From NCBI RefSeq assembly GCF_009192765.1, contig NZ_VOHQ01000001.1, positions 124,001 through 188,000 of the forward strand: a DNA stretch of 64,000 bases, in the 5' to 3' direction. The notes beneath the pieces were generated by a model. That model was given only the letters and a program-made list of their open reading frames with translations. It had not been told where the DNA came from and did not search any database. This document shows, one piece after another, positions 35,787-45,775 of the stretch (position 1 is its first letter; each line of letters starts with the position of its first letter). The position numbers and the translations under genes were made by a program. The stretch is from Agriterribacter humi (lineage in GTDB: Bacteria > Bacteroidota > Bacteroidia > Chitinophagales > Chitinophagaceae).

Positions 35787-37202
35787 CTATAGTTTATAAT
35801 ATTGCTCCCATCCTTTGCGTGGTGGCGCTCCCGTTAGTAAGGCATCGGCAAAGCGGTTATTGGTAATGCGCTTTGTTTCCCTGTCGAACAAAATTTTGGT
35901 ATTGAGCCGTTGCGCCATTACGCCCAATGAAAACACCTGGCTTAAGGGGCCGGCAATCTCAAACGGGGAACGGGTTTTTTCCGATCCGCTGCAGGCAAGC
36001 AAAAAGTTGGCAAAATGGTTTGAAGGACTTTTAGGCACTTCCGGTAGTTTGGACGCCATTGCCTTTGCTTTTTCTTCGGGAATAATGGATAAGGTGCTGC
36101 CATGTGAACCACCTTTAAACGTCAGTTCCTTACTGTATATAATTTTACCGGGATTGAGTTTAGCCGGTTGAATTTTTCCATTGCTTGCAGGAGGAATATT
36201 GGGATCCAGTTCAGACACGCCATACCCTTCGGGCACCGCAGGAATATTATTCACACCATCATACCAGGTAATATCAACCGCCGGCATTTTTTTGCGCTGC
36301 GGAAATCTAAACAGCAGTGTGGTAGACATGGGATAGAAAAATTCATTATGCCCTTCCGCTTTGAGCGCGCTAATTTCATATGGTAGCCCGAGTTCTAAAA
36401 ACTGGTGCGCGGTATCCAAAATATGCGCTCCCCAATCGCCCAGGGCGCCCATACCGAAATCGTACCAGCAACGCCATTGCCCCAGGTGATAATCTTTATT
36501 ATAATCGTGATACTGTGCCGTGGTCAACCAATTGTTCCAGTCCAAAGTGGCAGGAACAGGTTCCGCTGCAGGAAATTTTTTGATTGAAGTATCCCACCCA
36601 TGCCAGCGGCGGGCTGAATTCATGTGTGCAGTAATTGCGGTAACATCTTTTATAATACCGGCGTCTTTCCATGCTTTAAACTGAAAATAATTGGCTTCCG
36701 AATGTCCCTGGTTACCCATCTGGGTTACCACTTTATTGTATTTTTTTGCAGCCGCCATCATCAGCTCTATTTCATAAAAAGTGCGCGCCATTGGCTTTTC
36801 AACATACACATGCTTGCCCAGCCCCATGGCCATCATGGTGATGGGAAAATGTGAGAAATCGGGCACCCCAATAGAAACCGCCTCTATCTCATTGCCCGCC
36901 TTATCAAGCATTTCACGGAAGTTCTGGAATTTTTTTGCACCGGAAAATTGATCAATATTCTTTTGTGTGTGGGGCGCACCCATATCTATGTCGCAAAGTG
37001 CTACAATATTTGCAAGATCAGTGCCATGCAAGGCCTTAAGGATCTCGCCGCCACGGTTGCCAATACCAATACAGGCAAGATTAACTTTTTTATTTGCACC
37101 AATGATCCGGCTATAACTCTTTGCATTGGAATGCAACCCGCTCACGGCCAATCCTGCAGTGGCCAATGTGGCCGATTTTAAAAATCTTCTTCTCGATGAC
37201 AT
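35787..37202 (-). CDS. TAT-exported Gfo/Idh/MocA family oxidoreductase
   Basis: Start chosen at 37202 because it gives the twin-arginine signal MSSRRRFLKSATLATAG; the longer frame reads through low-complexity repeats. The 471-residue product has the NAD(P)-binding motif GIGNRGGE (about 42-49), the conserved EKPMA (near 135) and an HGW/NGD-type catalytic region. Such proteins use tightly bound NAD to oxidise, epimerise or hydrolyse sugars and glycosides. It is the last gene of the minus-strand PUL2 run, 121 bp after the GH29 gene, and may process monosaccharides or glycosides released in the periplasm. Confidence 0.9.
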   Translation of the reverse strand: MSSRRRFLKSATLATAGLAVSGLHSNAKSYSRIIGANKKVNLACIGIGNRGGEILKALHGTDLANIVALCDIDMGAPHTQKNIDQFSGAKKFQNFREMLDKAGNEIEAVSIGVPDFSHFPITMMAMGLGKHVYVEKPMARTFYEIELMMAAAKKYNKVVTQMGNQGHSEANYFQFKAWKDAGIIKDVTAITAHMNSARRWHGWDTSIKKFPAAEPVPATLDWNNWLTTAQYHDYNKDYHLGQWRCWYDFGMGALGDWGAHILDTAHQFLELGLPYEISALKAEGHNEFFYPMSTTLLFRFPQRKKMPAVDITWYDGVNNIPAVPEGYGVSELDPNIPPASNGKIQPAKLNPGKIIYSKELTFKGGSHGSTLSIIPEEKAKAMASKLPEVPKSPSNHFANFLLACSGSEKTRSPFEIAGPLSQVFSLGVMAQRLNTKILFDRETKRITNNRFADALLTGAPPRKGWEQYYKL

Positions 37203-37323
37203 GTTAGTTTGAAGTTTATAGTTAGTAATTTGAAGATATAAATGATCCTCAATATACAAACCATCCGTTTAAATTCCTTAACAAATCATGGCAGGTGATT
37301 GGATAAGAGTAAACTCCGGTATC

Positions 37324-38682
37324 CTACATTTCATAAACAGAAAAATCTTTGATTTGCGGCTGAGCAGACGATTCGGTTATGCTTAGCCGTACTTTATTTG
37401 TTGTTATACTGTCTACGTTTTGAATGCGCTTATGTCCCACCGAGCTGCCTTCCGCTATTTGTATCCATTGATTATCTTTCCAGGCCTCAATGATGTATTT
37501 CCTGATGCGCTCTCCTTTTGTAATATCTTCTGATATGATCACATGGTTAACAGGGAGTGGCGTGCTGCCAAGCGACAATTCAAGCGTTTCGCTGTTTCCT
37601 TTTGTGGAAGCAATCGGCACAGAAAATCTTTTTTTGATTTCGTTACCAAAGGCCTCCAGCCGTTTCATATCTTCCTGTGGCACCAGCCCGCTGGTGTCTA
37701 CCACAATACCGATCAGCATGTTCGAATTGCGCCCCACGCTGGTAGTATAGTTTTTCACCAGCTGATCAACTGATAATATTTCCTGTCCATCGGCTTTCCA
37801 GAACCAGCCACCCTGCCAACCTGTACGCAAGGGAAAATCCGACTCCCCCGGACACCATATCGTACCTCCCGGATCACCCTTCATATCATCGCTTTTAATG
37901 GTCCCGGTGGCGGAAGTTGTAGCATTGGTTCTGCTCCAGTTAGGGTAAGGCGCCAGCCCTTCTTCATTACCGATCCAGCGAATGAGATTTTTAGCGTCTG
38001 CAGGTCCCTGGAAAACAACGGCATCGGGTTGCAGTTCCTTTAACAAAGGAGCCAGTTCGGGTCCGCCCTCCTTCACAGGCAATACCCCGCCATCAAACCA
38101 TATTTCAAATAATTTTCCATAATTGCTCCACAACTCCGTTAATTGTTTTATCACTACATTATTATAGGTTTCCTGATCCATAGGACTTCCGGGTTGAACC
38201 AAACCGGGATTATCAACATAGCAATACCCATTCGCAGACGCACTGGCGTAAAGACCTGGTTTTAGATCATACTTTTGGCACGACCTGATAAAATCAGCTA
38301 CAATATCTCCTTTACCATCTCTCCATGGACTATGCTTAACACTGTATTCATGGGCTGCTGTTGGCCACAAACTAAATCCGGAACAATGTTTTGCAACCAG
38401 TACTGCGTATTTGGCCCCCGCCGCTTTAGCGGCACGTATCCACTGATCGGTATCTAATTTAGAAGGATTAAAAACAGAAGCCGGGGGATGTGTGCCCCAT
38501 TTCCGCCAATTATAATCAGGCACATAATTCACAACATCAAAATGAAACATAGCGCCAATTTCTGCATCGGCCCATTGTACGTGCGGTTCCGAAGGCAATA
38601 CAGTATCCGCAGGATCATTGTTTTGTGTGCAGGCAACACCTACCAATACCAGCAGGAAAATAAGAAGTTTTGCTTTGAACAT
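37324..38682 (-). CDS. GH29 alpha-L-fucosidase-type lipoprotein
   Basis: A 452-residue lipoprotein (lipobox LVGVAC, Cys near 18). The GH29 fold is clear: MFHFDVVNYVPD, AAGAKYAVLVAKHCSGFSLWP, the HSPWRDGKGDIVADF segment and LFEIWFDGG (about 194-200), which carries the aspartate nucleophile. A small C-terminal beta domain (about 355-452) follows. GH29 enzymes are retaining exo-alpha-L-fucosidases, although the family also contains other activities. Residues typical of fucose binding (His pair in the VAKHCSGFSLW region) are partly kept. It lies in PUL2, 144 bp after the 945-residue putative glycosidase. Confidence 0.9.
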   Translation of the reverse strand: MFKAKLLIFLLVLVGVACTQNNDPADTVLPSEPHVQWADAEIGAMFHFDVVNYVPDYNWRKWGTHPPASVFNPSKLDTDQWIRAAKAAGAKYAVLVAKHCSGFSLWPTAAHEYSVKHSPWRDGKGDIVADFIRSCQKYDLKPGLYASASANGYCYVDNPGLVQPGSPMDQETYNNVVIKQLTELWSNYGKLFEIWFDGGVLPVKEGGPELAPLLKELQPDAVVFQGPADAKNLIRWIGNEEGLAPYPNWSRTNATTSATGTIKSDDMKGDPGGTIWCPGESDFPLRTGWQGGWFWKADGQEILSVDQLVKNYTTSVGRNSNMLIGIVVDTSGLVPQEDMKRLEAFGNEIKKRFSVPIASTKGNSETLELSLGSTPLPVNHVIISEDITKGERIRKYIIEAWKDNQWIQIAEGSSVGHKRIQNVDSITTNKVRLSITESSAQPQIKDFSVYEM

Positions 38683-38826
38683 TTCTCAAAATTTAGTCAT
38701 ATGGTTTGTAAAAAAATATCTGTTGCAGGCTGCATCACAGGGTTTTGCCGAACGACCGTGTCCTTACGAACGCCCTGAACGCCCAACGCGATAGTCCACA
38801 CGAAACAGTTTTTCAAATGACATTTT

Positions 38827-41664
38827 TTACGGCGTAAATACAAACCATTGCTGGCTTTTGGCAGGTATGGTTACCCGTAAGTTCAGCCTGGTTCCGTTCA
38901 ACGTTATTTTTTTAGCCGGCCCGTCATTTTCACTCATGGTTGCCCGGTTTTTTAACCCGGTATAGTACAGGTCCGCTTCAATATTCCTGGTAATGGATTC
39001 ATTCAACGGGTTATAAACCATCAATAACCCTTTTTCTTTGCCATTAGGATCGGCATGCAGTATGGCATCGTAATCCCTGCCATCGGGCCTGCGCAGGTGA
39101 ACGATATCGGCATCTAATATTCTTCTGTGCTTTTTGTAAAAGTCAACCCATTTTTTCACCAGTATTTTTGTCTGGGGTGCATCATATAATTGGGGTCCAC
39201 GATAACAGGCCTGCACACCCGCACCAAATAAATTGGCCAGGCGCTGTTCATAATGCGGCAGGTGTTCTTTGAGTGGTTCTATTGTAGCTGCAGCGCCGCC
39301 GCCATGGTATTGCACAAGCGGCACAAACATCCAGCCCATGGAAGGCGCCTTTTCCCAGGTACCGTCATATATATTCTGACGCTCAATAACTTCCTGCAAT
39401 TCCCGCGGTAATGACCAGTTCGTTTCGCGATAGCCCATCGCTATTTTGGTGCTGCCATTTAAAAAATACCAGTCGGGTACATTAAGATAAATGCCTTTGC
39501 TCCTGCACCATTGGTAGAATTCCTGTATCTCCCTGAACTGTTTCCAGCGCGAATCTTCCAGGCCTCTGTGACCCGGATGATCAGTGGAAGCACAAACATC
39601 ACCGGGATAAGAGCCATCATGTTCCAGCAGATCCTGCCCCGTAGTTTCATAAAAACGGTACAGTTTTTTAAAATAATCCTGTCCCCATTTGCTTTCCAGG
39701 CAGGGTGAGCTGCCAAATGCAGGCTTCATACCTTCGGGCATTACCACATCGTTTGCTGCGTTGATGGAACGGCTGGCCAACAACGAATATCCGCCAAGAG
39801 CCACGCCTTTTGATTTCGCGTACTCCTTCAGCGCTTTCATACGCTGCAGGTTGTGCTGCGAAGTATCTTCAATATTAAACCCGCTGCCAAAAGTCATGAT
39901 CACCATTTCAAACCCTACTTCCGCGCATTGATCTATTGCTTTTTTAACAGGCTCATCCGCAGCGCTGCTTACATGCATGATGATGGGATTTTCGGTTACC
40001 CACGGTGCGATGGTCCGGTATAGCTTTCTTTCGCTTAATCCTCTCCGCTCCCTGTCGTAGCTGTCGTATACCAGCTCCCACAGCCGCATGCTTTCAAAAG
40101 ATGCACCGGGCGCCAGTTCCTGTCCCATGCCGGTTTTGGGCATGCATACCAGCAGTGAAGGCGTTTGCAGTGCATAGTTTACCTGGGTGGTGTAGGAAGG
40201 ATCGGTTTGCCATTCTACGCAGGCGTTTTGCGCCGCATTGGGCGACATAGAGCCAAACGCAAAATCACTTTCTGTAAATATAGGGGGCAGTTCCCAGCGC
40301 TCTTTATGTTCTACCGCGCTTTCTGCCTCTGTTACTGCCAGGTGCTCGCTTTTTATATTATTTACTATAATTTCCTGTTTGCTGTTGTTTTCCACACTCA
40401 CCCATTTACTCAGCAGGGGTAATCCATCGTATAACTCGTAATGCACTTTTACGGTGAGTCCGCTCAGAAAATCAAAATCCGCATGCGTTTCGCCGGATTC
40501 GCCCAACAGCAATACCTGCTCTATTTTGCTGCGCCCCGTTGTCCCGGCTTCACCACGTACCATTTTGCCACCGCGGGGATCAGTCTTACCCACACGGATA
40601 TGCGTAGGCATATTTGCATAGGGCAATTCAGTAAGTGTTGTATAGTTTTTACCATCGGCTGATATGCTGCATATCATTTTACCGGTAGCCAGCAAAATCT
40701 TCAAATAATACGATTTGCCAGGGTCAAAACCTTCGAAGCTTTGGGCTTTGCCGTCATGAAATATTCCAAATTTTTTGTTGCGGGGAGAAAGATAGAATTT
40801 GGATGATTTTTCCCCTTCAAACTGGAGCGCAATACCCGGACCATACCCGCTGCTTTGATCTGTGCCTGTATTCAGTTTACATATAATCACTTTCGTATTG
40901 GCAGGTAAAGGCTGTTCGCCAAACACCACTGCATTGGCAGGCGCCATTATTTCACCGGCCTTACCTTCGTTATTAAAAGCATTTGCGGCTGCATTGATCG
41001 TAACGATATTCCAATTGGGCGACAGTGTAATAAAATCCTCTTTCAGTAAAACCTTTCTTTGTGCATCTCCGGCAGTAAGGTTTTGGAAATTTCGAATGAT
41101 GGCTTCATCGGCTTTGTAGGTAAAAGCTACTTCAATTCCTTTGGGCGGCCAGGGCAGTTGCTGCGATGACCATTCGGTACGACGGTTCCATTCAAAACGT
41201 GCTTTGATGGGAGATGTGGCGTATGATACCAGCTTTAAACTGTAAGGGTCGGCTTTCATTTCGGGTATCCATTCGGGTAAGAGATAGTTGCCAATAGGCT
41301 GCCCCGTTAATCCACCAGCTTTTATTTCATGTCCGTTTATCCAGAGCACAGCTTCGGGCGATACCGCCCGAACAAGCGCTTCATTGGTAACTAAATTATC
41401 CAGCCCAATGGTAGCGCCGTTGGGTGTCATTGTAAAAGTTCTTGTTATCAACCCGTTGCTCAGTGCCATATATCCTTCCGGCGTTTTGTATACCGCGGAT
41501 TGCAGTCCGGCATTGCTTATCAGCCAGTCGGTTTTACTGCGCAGTAGCGTTTTGTTATACAGCGGAAGGGTACCAACATTCATATTTTGCGCACAAACAC
41601 TACCAACAATGTATTGATATGCTGCAACAAATGCTAATACCGTTTTTAAAATATTTCTTTTCAT
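38827..41664 (-). CDS. Large secreted putative glycosidase, paralog A, with inserted ConA-like domain
   Basis: A 945-residue protein with a signal peptide. An N-terminal beta-sandwich is interrupted at about 205-395 by an extra domain rich in beta-strands (DFITLSPNWNIVTINAAANAF, FYLSPRNKKFGIFHDGK, YYLKILLATGKMICSISADG) that resembles concanavalin/DUF1080-type folds. The sandwich then resumes (VKVHYELYDGLPLLSKWVSVEN) and leads to a TIM-barrel-like region with LEHDGSYPGDVCAS (near 681), HPGHRG and VPDWYFLNGS (near 728). The 988-residue protein at 56151-59117 shares this core and these motifs. The layout recalls GH36-type alpha-galactosidases, but I cannot assign a family. It starts 24 bp after the DUF4838 gene. 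Confidence 0.78.
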   Translation of the reverse strand: MKRNILKTVLAFVAAYQYIVGSVCAQNMNVGTLPLYNKTLLRSKTDWLISNAGLQSAVYKTPEGYMALSNGLITRTFTMTPNGATIGLDNLVTNEALVRAVSPEAVLWINGHEIKAGGLTGQPIGNYLLPEWIPEMKADPYSLKLVSYATSPIKARFEWNRRTEWSSQQLPWPPKGIEVAFTYKADEAIIRNFQNLTAGDAQRKVLLKEDFITLSPNWNIVTINAAANAFNNEGKAGEIMAPANAVVFGEQPLPANTKVIICKLNTGTDQSSGYGPGIALQFEGEKSSKFYLSPRNKKFGIFHDGKAQSFEGFDPGKSYYLKILLATGKMICSISADGKNYTTLTELPYANMPTHIRVGKTDPRGGKMVRGEAGTTGRSKIEQVLLLGESGETHADFDFLSGLTVKVHYELYDGLPLLSKWVSVENNSKQEIIVNNIKSEHLAVTEAESAVEHKERWELPPIFTESDFAFGSMSPNAAQNACVEWQTDPSYTTQVNYALQTPSLLVCMPKTGMGQELAPGASFESMRLWELVYDSYDRERRGLSERKLYRTIAPWVTENPIIMHVSSAADEPVKKAIDQCAEVGFEMVIMTFGSGFNIEDTSQHNLQRMKALKEYAKSKGVALGGYSLLASRSINAANDVVMPEGMKPAFGSSPCLESKWGQDYFKKLYRFYETTGQDLLEHDGSYPGDVCASTDHPGHRGLEDSRWKQFREIQEFYQWCRSKGIYLNVPDWYFLNGSTKIAMGYRETNWSLPRELQEVIERQNIYDGTWEKAPSMGWMFVPLVQYHGGGAAATIEPLKEHLPHYEQRLANLFGAGVQACYRGPQLYDAPQTKILVKKWVDFYKKHRRILDADIVHLRRPDGRDYDAILHADPNGKEKGLLMVYNPLNESITRNIEADLYYTGLKNRATMSENDGPAKKITLNGTRLNLRVTIPAKSQQWFVFTP

Positions 41665-41688
41665 GCTATGCTTATTTTAGTTAATACG

Positions 41689-43581
41689 CTAATTACTAGC
41701 TGATGGATGTTCCAAAAATGAAAGGTATTTTTCCATATATTCTTTAGGTGGCGTATGCCACTCCGCGGTTCTGCTTACATTGGTACGCACACAGTGATAA
41801 ACAAACTCGTATAATATGTTTACTATTTTTGGATTGGGGATTAAAGCTCCATCTTCTCCCGCAGCAAATGCCCCCCTGCTCCCGGTTTTAACTTCTTTTG
41901 CTATCTCAAGCATGGCATAGTATACCGGAAGGCGTGCAGATTTGACCCTTACCAAATATTCCTGCTGATGTCGCACTTTCTTTTCCGCTCTGTCAAAAAT
42001 CCGGTTGTATTCCGCAATTAATTTTTCCGATAAAAAGCTTTCTTTCTCCTGCACCGGAGACCCGAATATGGACATTTTGACACCTTTGCCGGATTGGTTA
42101 TTATCGTGCAACAGTTTGATATATTCTTTTATACAGGCAGCGGCGGGACCGTAATACGCATTGAGAAATTCATTTTTTTCCTTTTCTATATCAATTTCCG
42201 GGTTCCACAACATTTTAGCGATCATATAGGCCCTTAACGGCGCAAAATCACCACCGGACTGAATATTGCCCTGTTCAAATAATGCAGATACATTATTATC
42301 CCTGAGAAACCGGATGTTGGGTTGTAATACACGCAGGTTGGGAAATGGAGCGAACAAGTTTGAAAAACGAATTACATAATCCCATACCAATATATTATCA
42401 GTAAGTTTTCCCCAGCCCATTAAGTCTTTGCTAAAAGCCTTATCGCCTGTTTCCATAGGATCATTGCGGGAGCTCTCAATACTACACAGCATAATGTTTA
42501 CATTTTTGCGGGGTATAATGCCTTTAGGTGGCACACGTGAATACTGGTAGGCCAAAGTTGAAATAATTTTATCGGGGAAGCGCTCTGCCACCTTATTCAC
42601 AAAAGCGATAATTGAACCTGAACCTAATGCAGGATATTTTTCTCCGCCATGAGTAGAAAGTAATTTTTCTTCCGGTGCAAAGGCAGCATACTTTTTATCC
42701 AGCGCAGCACAGTTATCGCATCGGCAATAATTCACATTATCGTTTTGGCTAACAGACCAGTATAATGCTTCCGGCTTCTTATCCATGGCAGTTTTTAGAT
42801 TTTCACAAACGATCTCAAGCACATCAGGATTTGTTAAGCATAACTGCGCTTCGGGCTGGTAGCTGGAACCGTCCCACGAAGGGATTGTACCTGCATGTCT
42901 TTTGCCATCATAGAAGCTAAAATATTCAGGATGTGCTTCGCCGTATTCTTTGGGATCAAGCAGGCTGTGAAACGTGTGTACCCAATAGCCCCACTGCGTT
43001 TTATCGCCGCCTCTTCCTTCAAAGGAATGCAGTTTATGCCAGTTCATAAACTCTGGATCGTACACATCATTGTAATAGGTCTCCCTAAAACTGAAAGCCG
43101 GCAATTGTACATCATTTATCGCCGGAAGTACTATAGATTTTTGTTGAGGCAGATGCGTAAAATCTGATGTGTATTTTCTGCAGCCCAGATATTTATCCAG
43201 GAATGTATACACACTGTATATCACTCCTTTTTTATCGCCTCCTGTTAAGATTAATTTAGTGTTATCGGTTTTAATTAAAAGTCCGTCCTGCTTTAACCGA
43301 TTATAATCTATCTGATCCTGCTCAGATCTGTTTACCCTGCCAATCAAAATTTCGGAGGGTGTGCTTTTTTCGTTATCGGCAACTACGGGTAAATTTACGC
43401 CTGTAATTCTGAACAAATAATCCTGCAGCACTTTAGCTGCCTGGATTTCTACTATCGTGGCTTTTTCAGGTATTACAATGCTATAGGCGGATCTGCCTTT
43501 TTTCACAAGAGTTATTTTTTGGGCTACAACCGTTGTTAGACAGCAGATTAAAAAAACTGCCAGGCAAAACAATTTTTTCAT
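41689..43581 (-). CDS. DUF4838 domain-containing secreted protein
   Basis: A 630-residue protein with a signal peptide (MKKLFCLAVFLICCLTTVVA). The N-terminal 25-150 resembles the beta-N-acetylhexosaminidase/alpha-glucuronidase accessory domain (PEKATIVEIQAAKVLQDYLFRITG, VIYSVYTFLDKYLGCR). The central part contains the DUF4838 signature NYCRCDNCAALD (near 284) within a predicted TIM barrel, then an ALFEQGNIQSGGDFAPLRAYM segment. Members occur in many PULs and are thought to be glycosidases related to GH20/GH67/GH84; no activity is claimed here. A terminator precedes it, so it probably has its own promoter, and it is followed closely by paralog A. Confidence 0.88.
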   Translation of the reverse strand: MKKLFCLAVFLICCLTTVVAQKITLVKKGRSAYSIVIPEKATIVEIQAAKVLQDYLFRITGVNLPVVADNEKSTPSEILIGRVNRSEQDQIDYNRLKQDGLLIKTDNTKLILTGGDKKGVIYSVYTFLDKYLGCRKYTSDFTHLPQQKSIVLPAINDVQLPAFSFRETYYNDVYDPEFMNWHKLHSFEGRGGDKTQWGYWVHTFHSLLDPKEYGEAHPEYFSFYDGKRHAGTIPSWDGSSYQPEAQLCLTNPDVLEIVCENLKTAMDKKPEALYWSVSQNDNVNYCRCDNCAALDKKYAAFAPEEKLLSTHGGEKYPALGSGSIIAFVNKVAERFPDKIISTLAYQYSRVPPKGIIPRKNVNIMLCSIESSRNDPMETGDKAFSKDLMGWGKLTDNILVWDYVIRFSNLFAPFPNLRVLQPNIRFLRDNNVSALFEQGNIQSGGDFAPLRAYMIAKMLWNPEIDIEKEKNEFLNAYYGPAAACIKEYIKLLHDNNQSGKGVKMSIFGSPVQEKESFLSEKLIAEYNRIFDRAEKKVRHQQEYLVRVKSARLPVYYAMLEIAKEVKTGSRGAFAAGEDGALIPNPKIVNILYEFVYHCVRTNVSRTAEWHTPPKEYMEKYLSFLEHPSASN

Positions 43582-43610
43582 ATTTAAGAATTTATTATTT
43601 AAAGTGTGTC

Positions 43611-43625
43611 TTACTTTAAAAGTAA
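43611..43625. promoter_or_regulatory. TTACT...AGTAA dyad upstream of the DUF4838 gene
   Basis: TTACTTTAAAAGTAA is a near-perfect palindrome (extended by C/G at 43610/43626), 30 bp upstream of the start codon. A similar TTACTATCAATAGTAA dyad sits 12 bp upstream of the gene 53360-55993. It is possibly a shared operator. Confidence 0.35.
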
Positions 43626-43635
43626 GTTGAAAGAT

Positions 43636-43666
43636 AATAAAAAGGCGTAAGTAGAAACAAACGCCT
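43636..43666 (-). terminator. Intrinsic terminator after the GH20 gene
   Basis: On the minus strand AGGCGT (43666-43661) pairs with ACGCCT (43648-43643), followed by TTTTATTAT. It lies about 107 bp past the GH20 stop codon and would separate it from the DUF4838 unit. Confidence 0.6.
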
Positions 43667-43772
43667 GTTTAACCTTAGTGGACATTTCCCTAAACTAACT
43701 GCTCGTTTATATTGACAAATACTTTAACCGGCAATACGAGGTGAATTTCATTTTTCAGCATTAGCAGAACAT

Positions 43773-45659
43773 TTATTTCTTAGCTCTCTTTTCCAAATCT
43801 TCCCTGTTTATTATTAAGATTTTTCCAACAGCTATATTATTTTTAAAGGCCACGGCCCGTAACTGGTATATTCCTTCTGGAATTTCCACAGGCTGCCCGT
43901 TATATTCATTTGAAAAGGAATCAGGATTCGTATTATTAAATGTGTAATAAATTTTCAGGTCATCTATATCTGTACTTAAACTTACAAAGAGCTTATTCTT
44001 TTCATCCCGCTTTACATCAGCCAATATATCAAAAGCTGCTCTTGAGTAGTTAATTTCAGCCGCTTCGAGCCGATTAAAATGAGGCTCCAGCTTTTGTTGA
44101 AAATGCGTCCAGTTTTGTTTTGCTTCCGGCGACCAGAACACTTCCGCCAGAGCCAATCCGCGCGGCCATGTCATATACTCCGCATGACGACCGGTGGGAA
44201 CAGATTCTGTCCACAAATTTCCCTGTCCGCCGAGTACAAGCGAAGGATTTACACTATCCGGCACAGGGTTCCACTGGTAGGAAGTTTTTAGCCGCAGCAT
44301 ACTGTAGGTATCCGGCTCAAGGGCGGGATCTCCCTGGTATAAATCAAGGTACGCTTTTTGGGCAGGAGTCATGACCACTTTATGACCTTGTTTCGCCGCT
44401 TCTATTCCACCCGTCATACCTCTCCAACTCATTACCGTTGCTTCGGGGGCAAGTCCTCCTTCCAGGATTTCATCCCAGCCGATGAGTTTTTTACCCTTCT
44501 TTTTTAATATGGTTTCTACACGCTTAATAAAATAGCTCTGCAGTTCATTTTCGTTTTTAATACCCTTTTGCTGCATGAAAGCCTGCACTTCTGCCGATTT
44601 CCGCCAGAATGTTTTCGTACATTCATCCCCGCCAATATGAATATATTCATTGGGGAAAAGAGCCGCCACTTCTTCAAATACCTTATCCAAAAATTCGTAT
44701 ACCCGTTCATCAGCCGGGTTCAGCGTATTGTCAAGTATATTATAAAATTTACTCCCCGGATTAACAGGATAGATGTAACCTGTAGCGGATAAATAAGGAT
44801 AGGCCGCGATGGCAGCCAGGGAATGACCCGGCACATCAATTTCAGGTAAAACAGCAATATTACGCTCACGGGCATACGCTACAATTTCCTTTATATCTTC
44901 CTGTGTATAAAATCCCCCATCTGTAGCTTCTTCGTCTTTCCGGGGTTGATCATAGGTCCACCATTGCCCCATACGCGGTACCCGCCACGCCCCCACTTCT
45001 GTTAATTTTGGAAAGGCTTTTATTTCTATCCGCCAGCCCTGGTCATCTGTAAGATGCCAGTGCAATACATTGTACTTGTAGCGGGCCATCTGGTCAATAT
45101 ACGTTTTCACAAACGCCTTGGAGAAAAAATGACGGCTTACATCCAACAATAATCCTCTCCATCCAAAACGGGGGTAATCCGTAATCCGTACGGCGGGAAT
45201 GATCCACGATGCAGATTGAACCATTTTCTTTTCTACAGCAGAGGGAAGCAGTTGCCGCAAGGTTTGCAACCCATAGAAAATTCCACCAGCATGCCGGGCG
45301 GTTAAGGTAATAGAACGGGTTGTAACCTCAAGCGCATAGCCTTCCCCATCTTTCACATCCCTTAATGAACCATTTAACGCCAACCTGACTTGTTTTTCTG
45401 AAGACCTGGCTTCGCTTTTAATCTTCAGGTCAAAACCAGTAGCCGGCGCCAACCATTGAACAAACATGTGAGCCAACTGGTTCAATGCCGTATCATCCAA
45501 AGGGGCTATAATAACCGTTTGTTTATCGAGTATAAACTCACCCTTTCCATTTACTATATGCACAGGTTCGGGGATAATAGAAATATCCCGGATTTGGGCG
45601 ATGTTTTCCCCGGGAAAAAGGCCCATTATAAAAAAAGAAAATAAAAAAAGGTTCTTCAT
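43773..45659 (-). CDS. GH20 beta-N-acetylhexosaminidase
   Basis: Start placed at 45659, giving a signal peptide MKNLFLFSFFIMGLFPG; the longer frame adds 15 unlikely residues. The 628-residue product has the GH20b N-terminal domain (IPEPVHIVNGKGEF) and the catalytic TIM barrel: RGLLLDVSRHFF, LHWHLTDDQGWRIE, PEIDVPGHSLAA and the catalytic HIGGDECTK pair (Asp-Glu near 344-345), WDEILEGG and LGGQGNLWTE. All catalytic residues appear intact. GH20 enzymes remove terminal GlcNAc or GalNAc by substrate-assisted catalysis in the periplasm. A C-terminal FN3-like domain is possible. It is the strongest clue that the PUL2 substrate contains N-acetylhexosamine. Confidence 0.95.
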   Translation of the reverse strand: MKNLFLFSFFIMGLFPGENIAQIRDISIIPEPVHIVNGKGEFILDKQTVIIAPLDDTALNQLAHMFVQWLAPATGFDLKIKSEARSSEKQVRLALNGSLRDVKDGEGYALEVTTRSITLTARHAGGIFYGLQTLRQLLPSAVEKKMVQSASWIIPAVRITDYPRFGWRGLLLDVSRHFFSKAFVKTYIDQMARYKYNVLHWHLTDDQGWRIEIKAFPKLTEVGAWRVPRMGQWWTYDQPRKDEEATDGGFYTQEDIKEIVAYARERNIAVLPEIDVPGHSLAAIAAYPYLSATGYIYPVNPGSKFYNILDNTLNPADERVYEFLDKVFEEVAALFPNEYIHIGGDECTKTFWRKSAEVQAFMQQKGIKNENELQSYFIKRVETILKKKGKKLIGWDEILEGGLAPEATVMSWRGMTGGIEAAKQGHKVVMTPAQKAYLDLYQGDPALEPDTYSMLRLKTSYQWNPVPDSVNPSLVLGGQGNLWTESVPTGRHAEYMTWPRGLALAEVFWSPEAKQNWTHFQQKLEPHFNRLEAAEINYSRAAFDILADVKRDEKNKLFVSLSTDIDDLKIYYTFNNTNPDSFSNEYNGQPVEIPEGIYQLRAVAFKNNIAVGKILIINREDLEKRAKK

Positions 45660-45775
45660 GATAAAAGAGATAAAATTGTTCCGTAATCCTTTGTGTTGGT
45701 TCACCGTGCAAGCATTTTATTTATTGTACATGATAAGCCGAAAGTCACCCTAAAATAGTCTGCACCCGTTTAAAA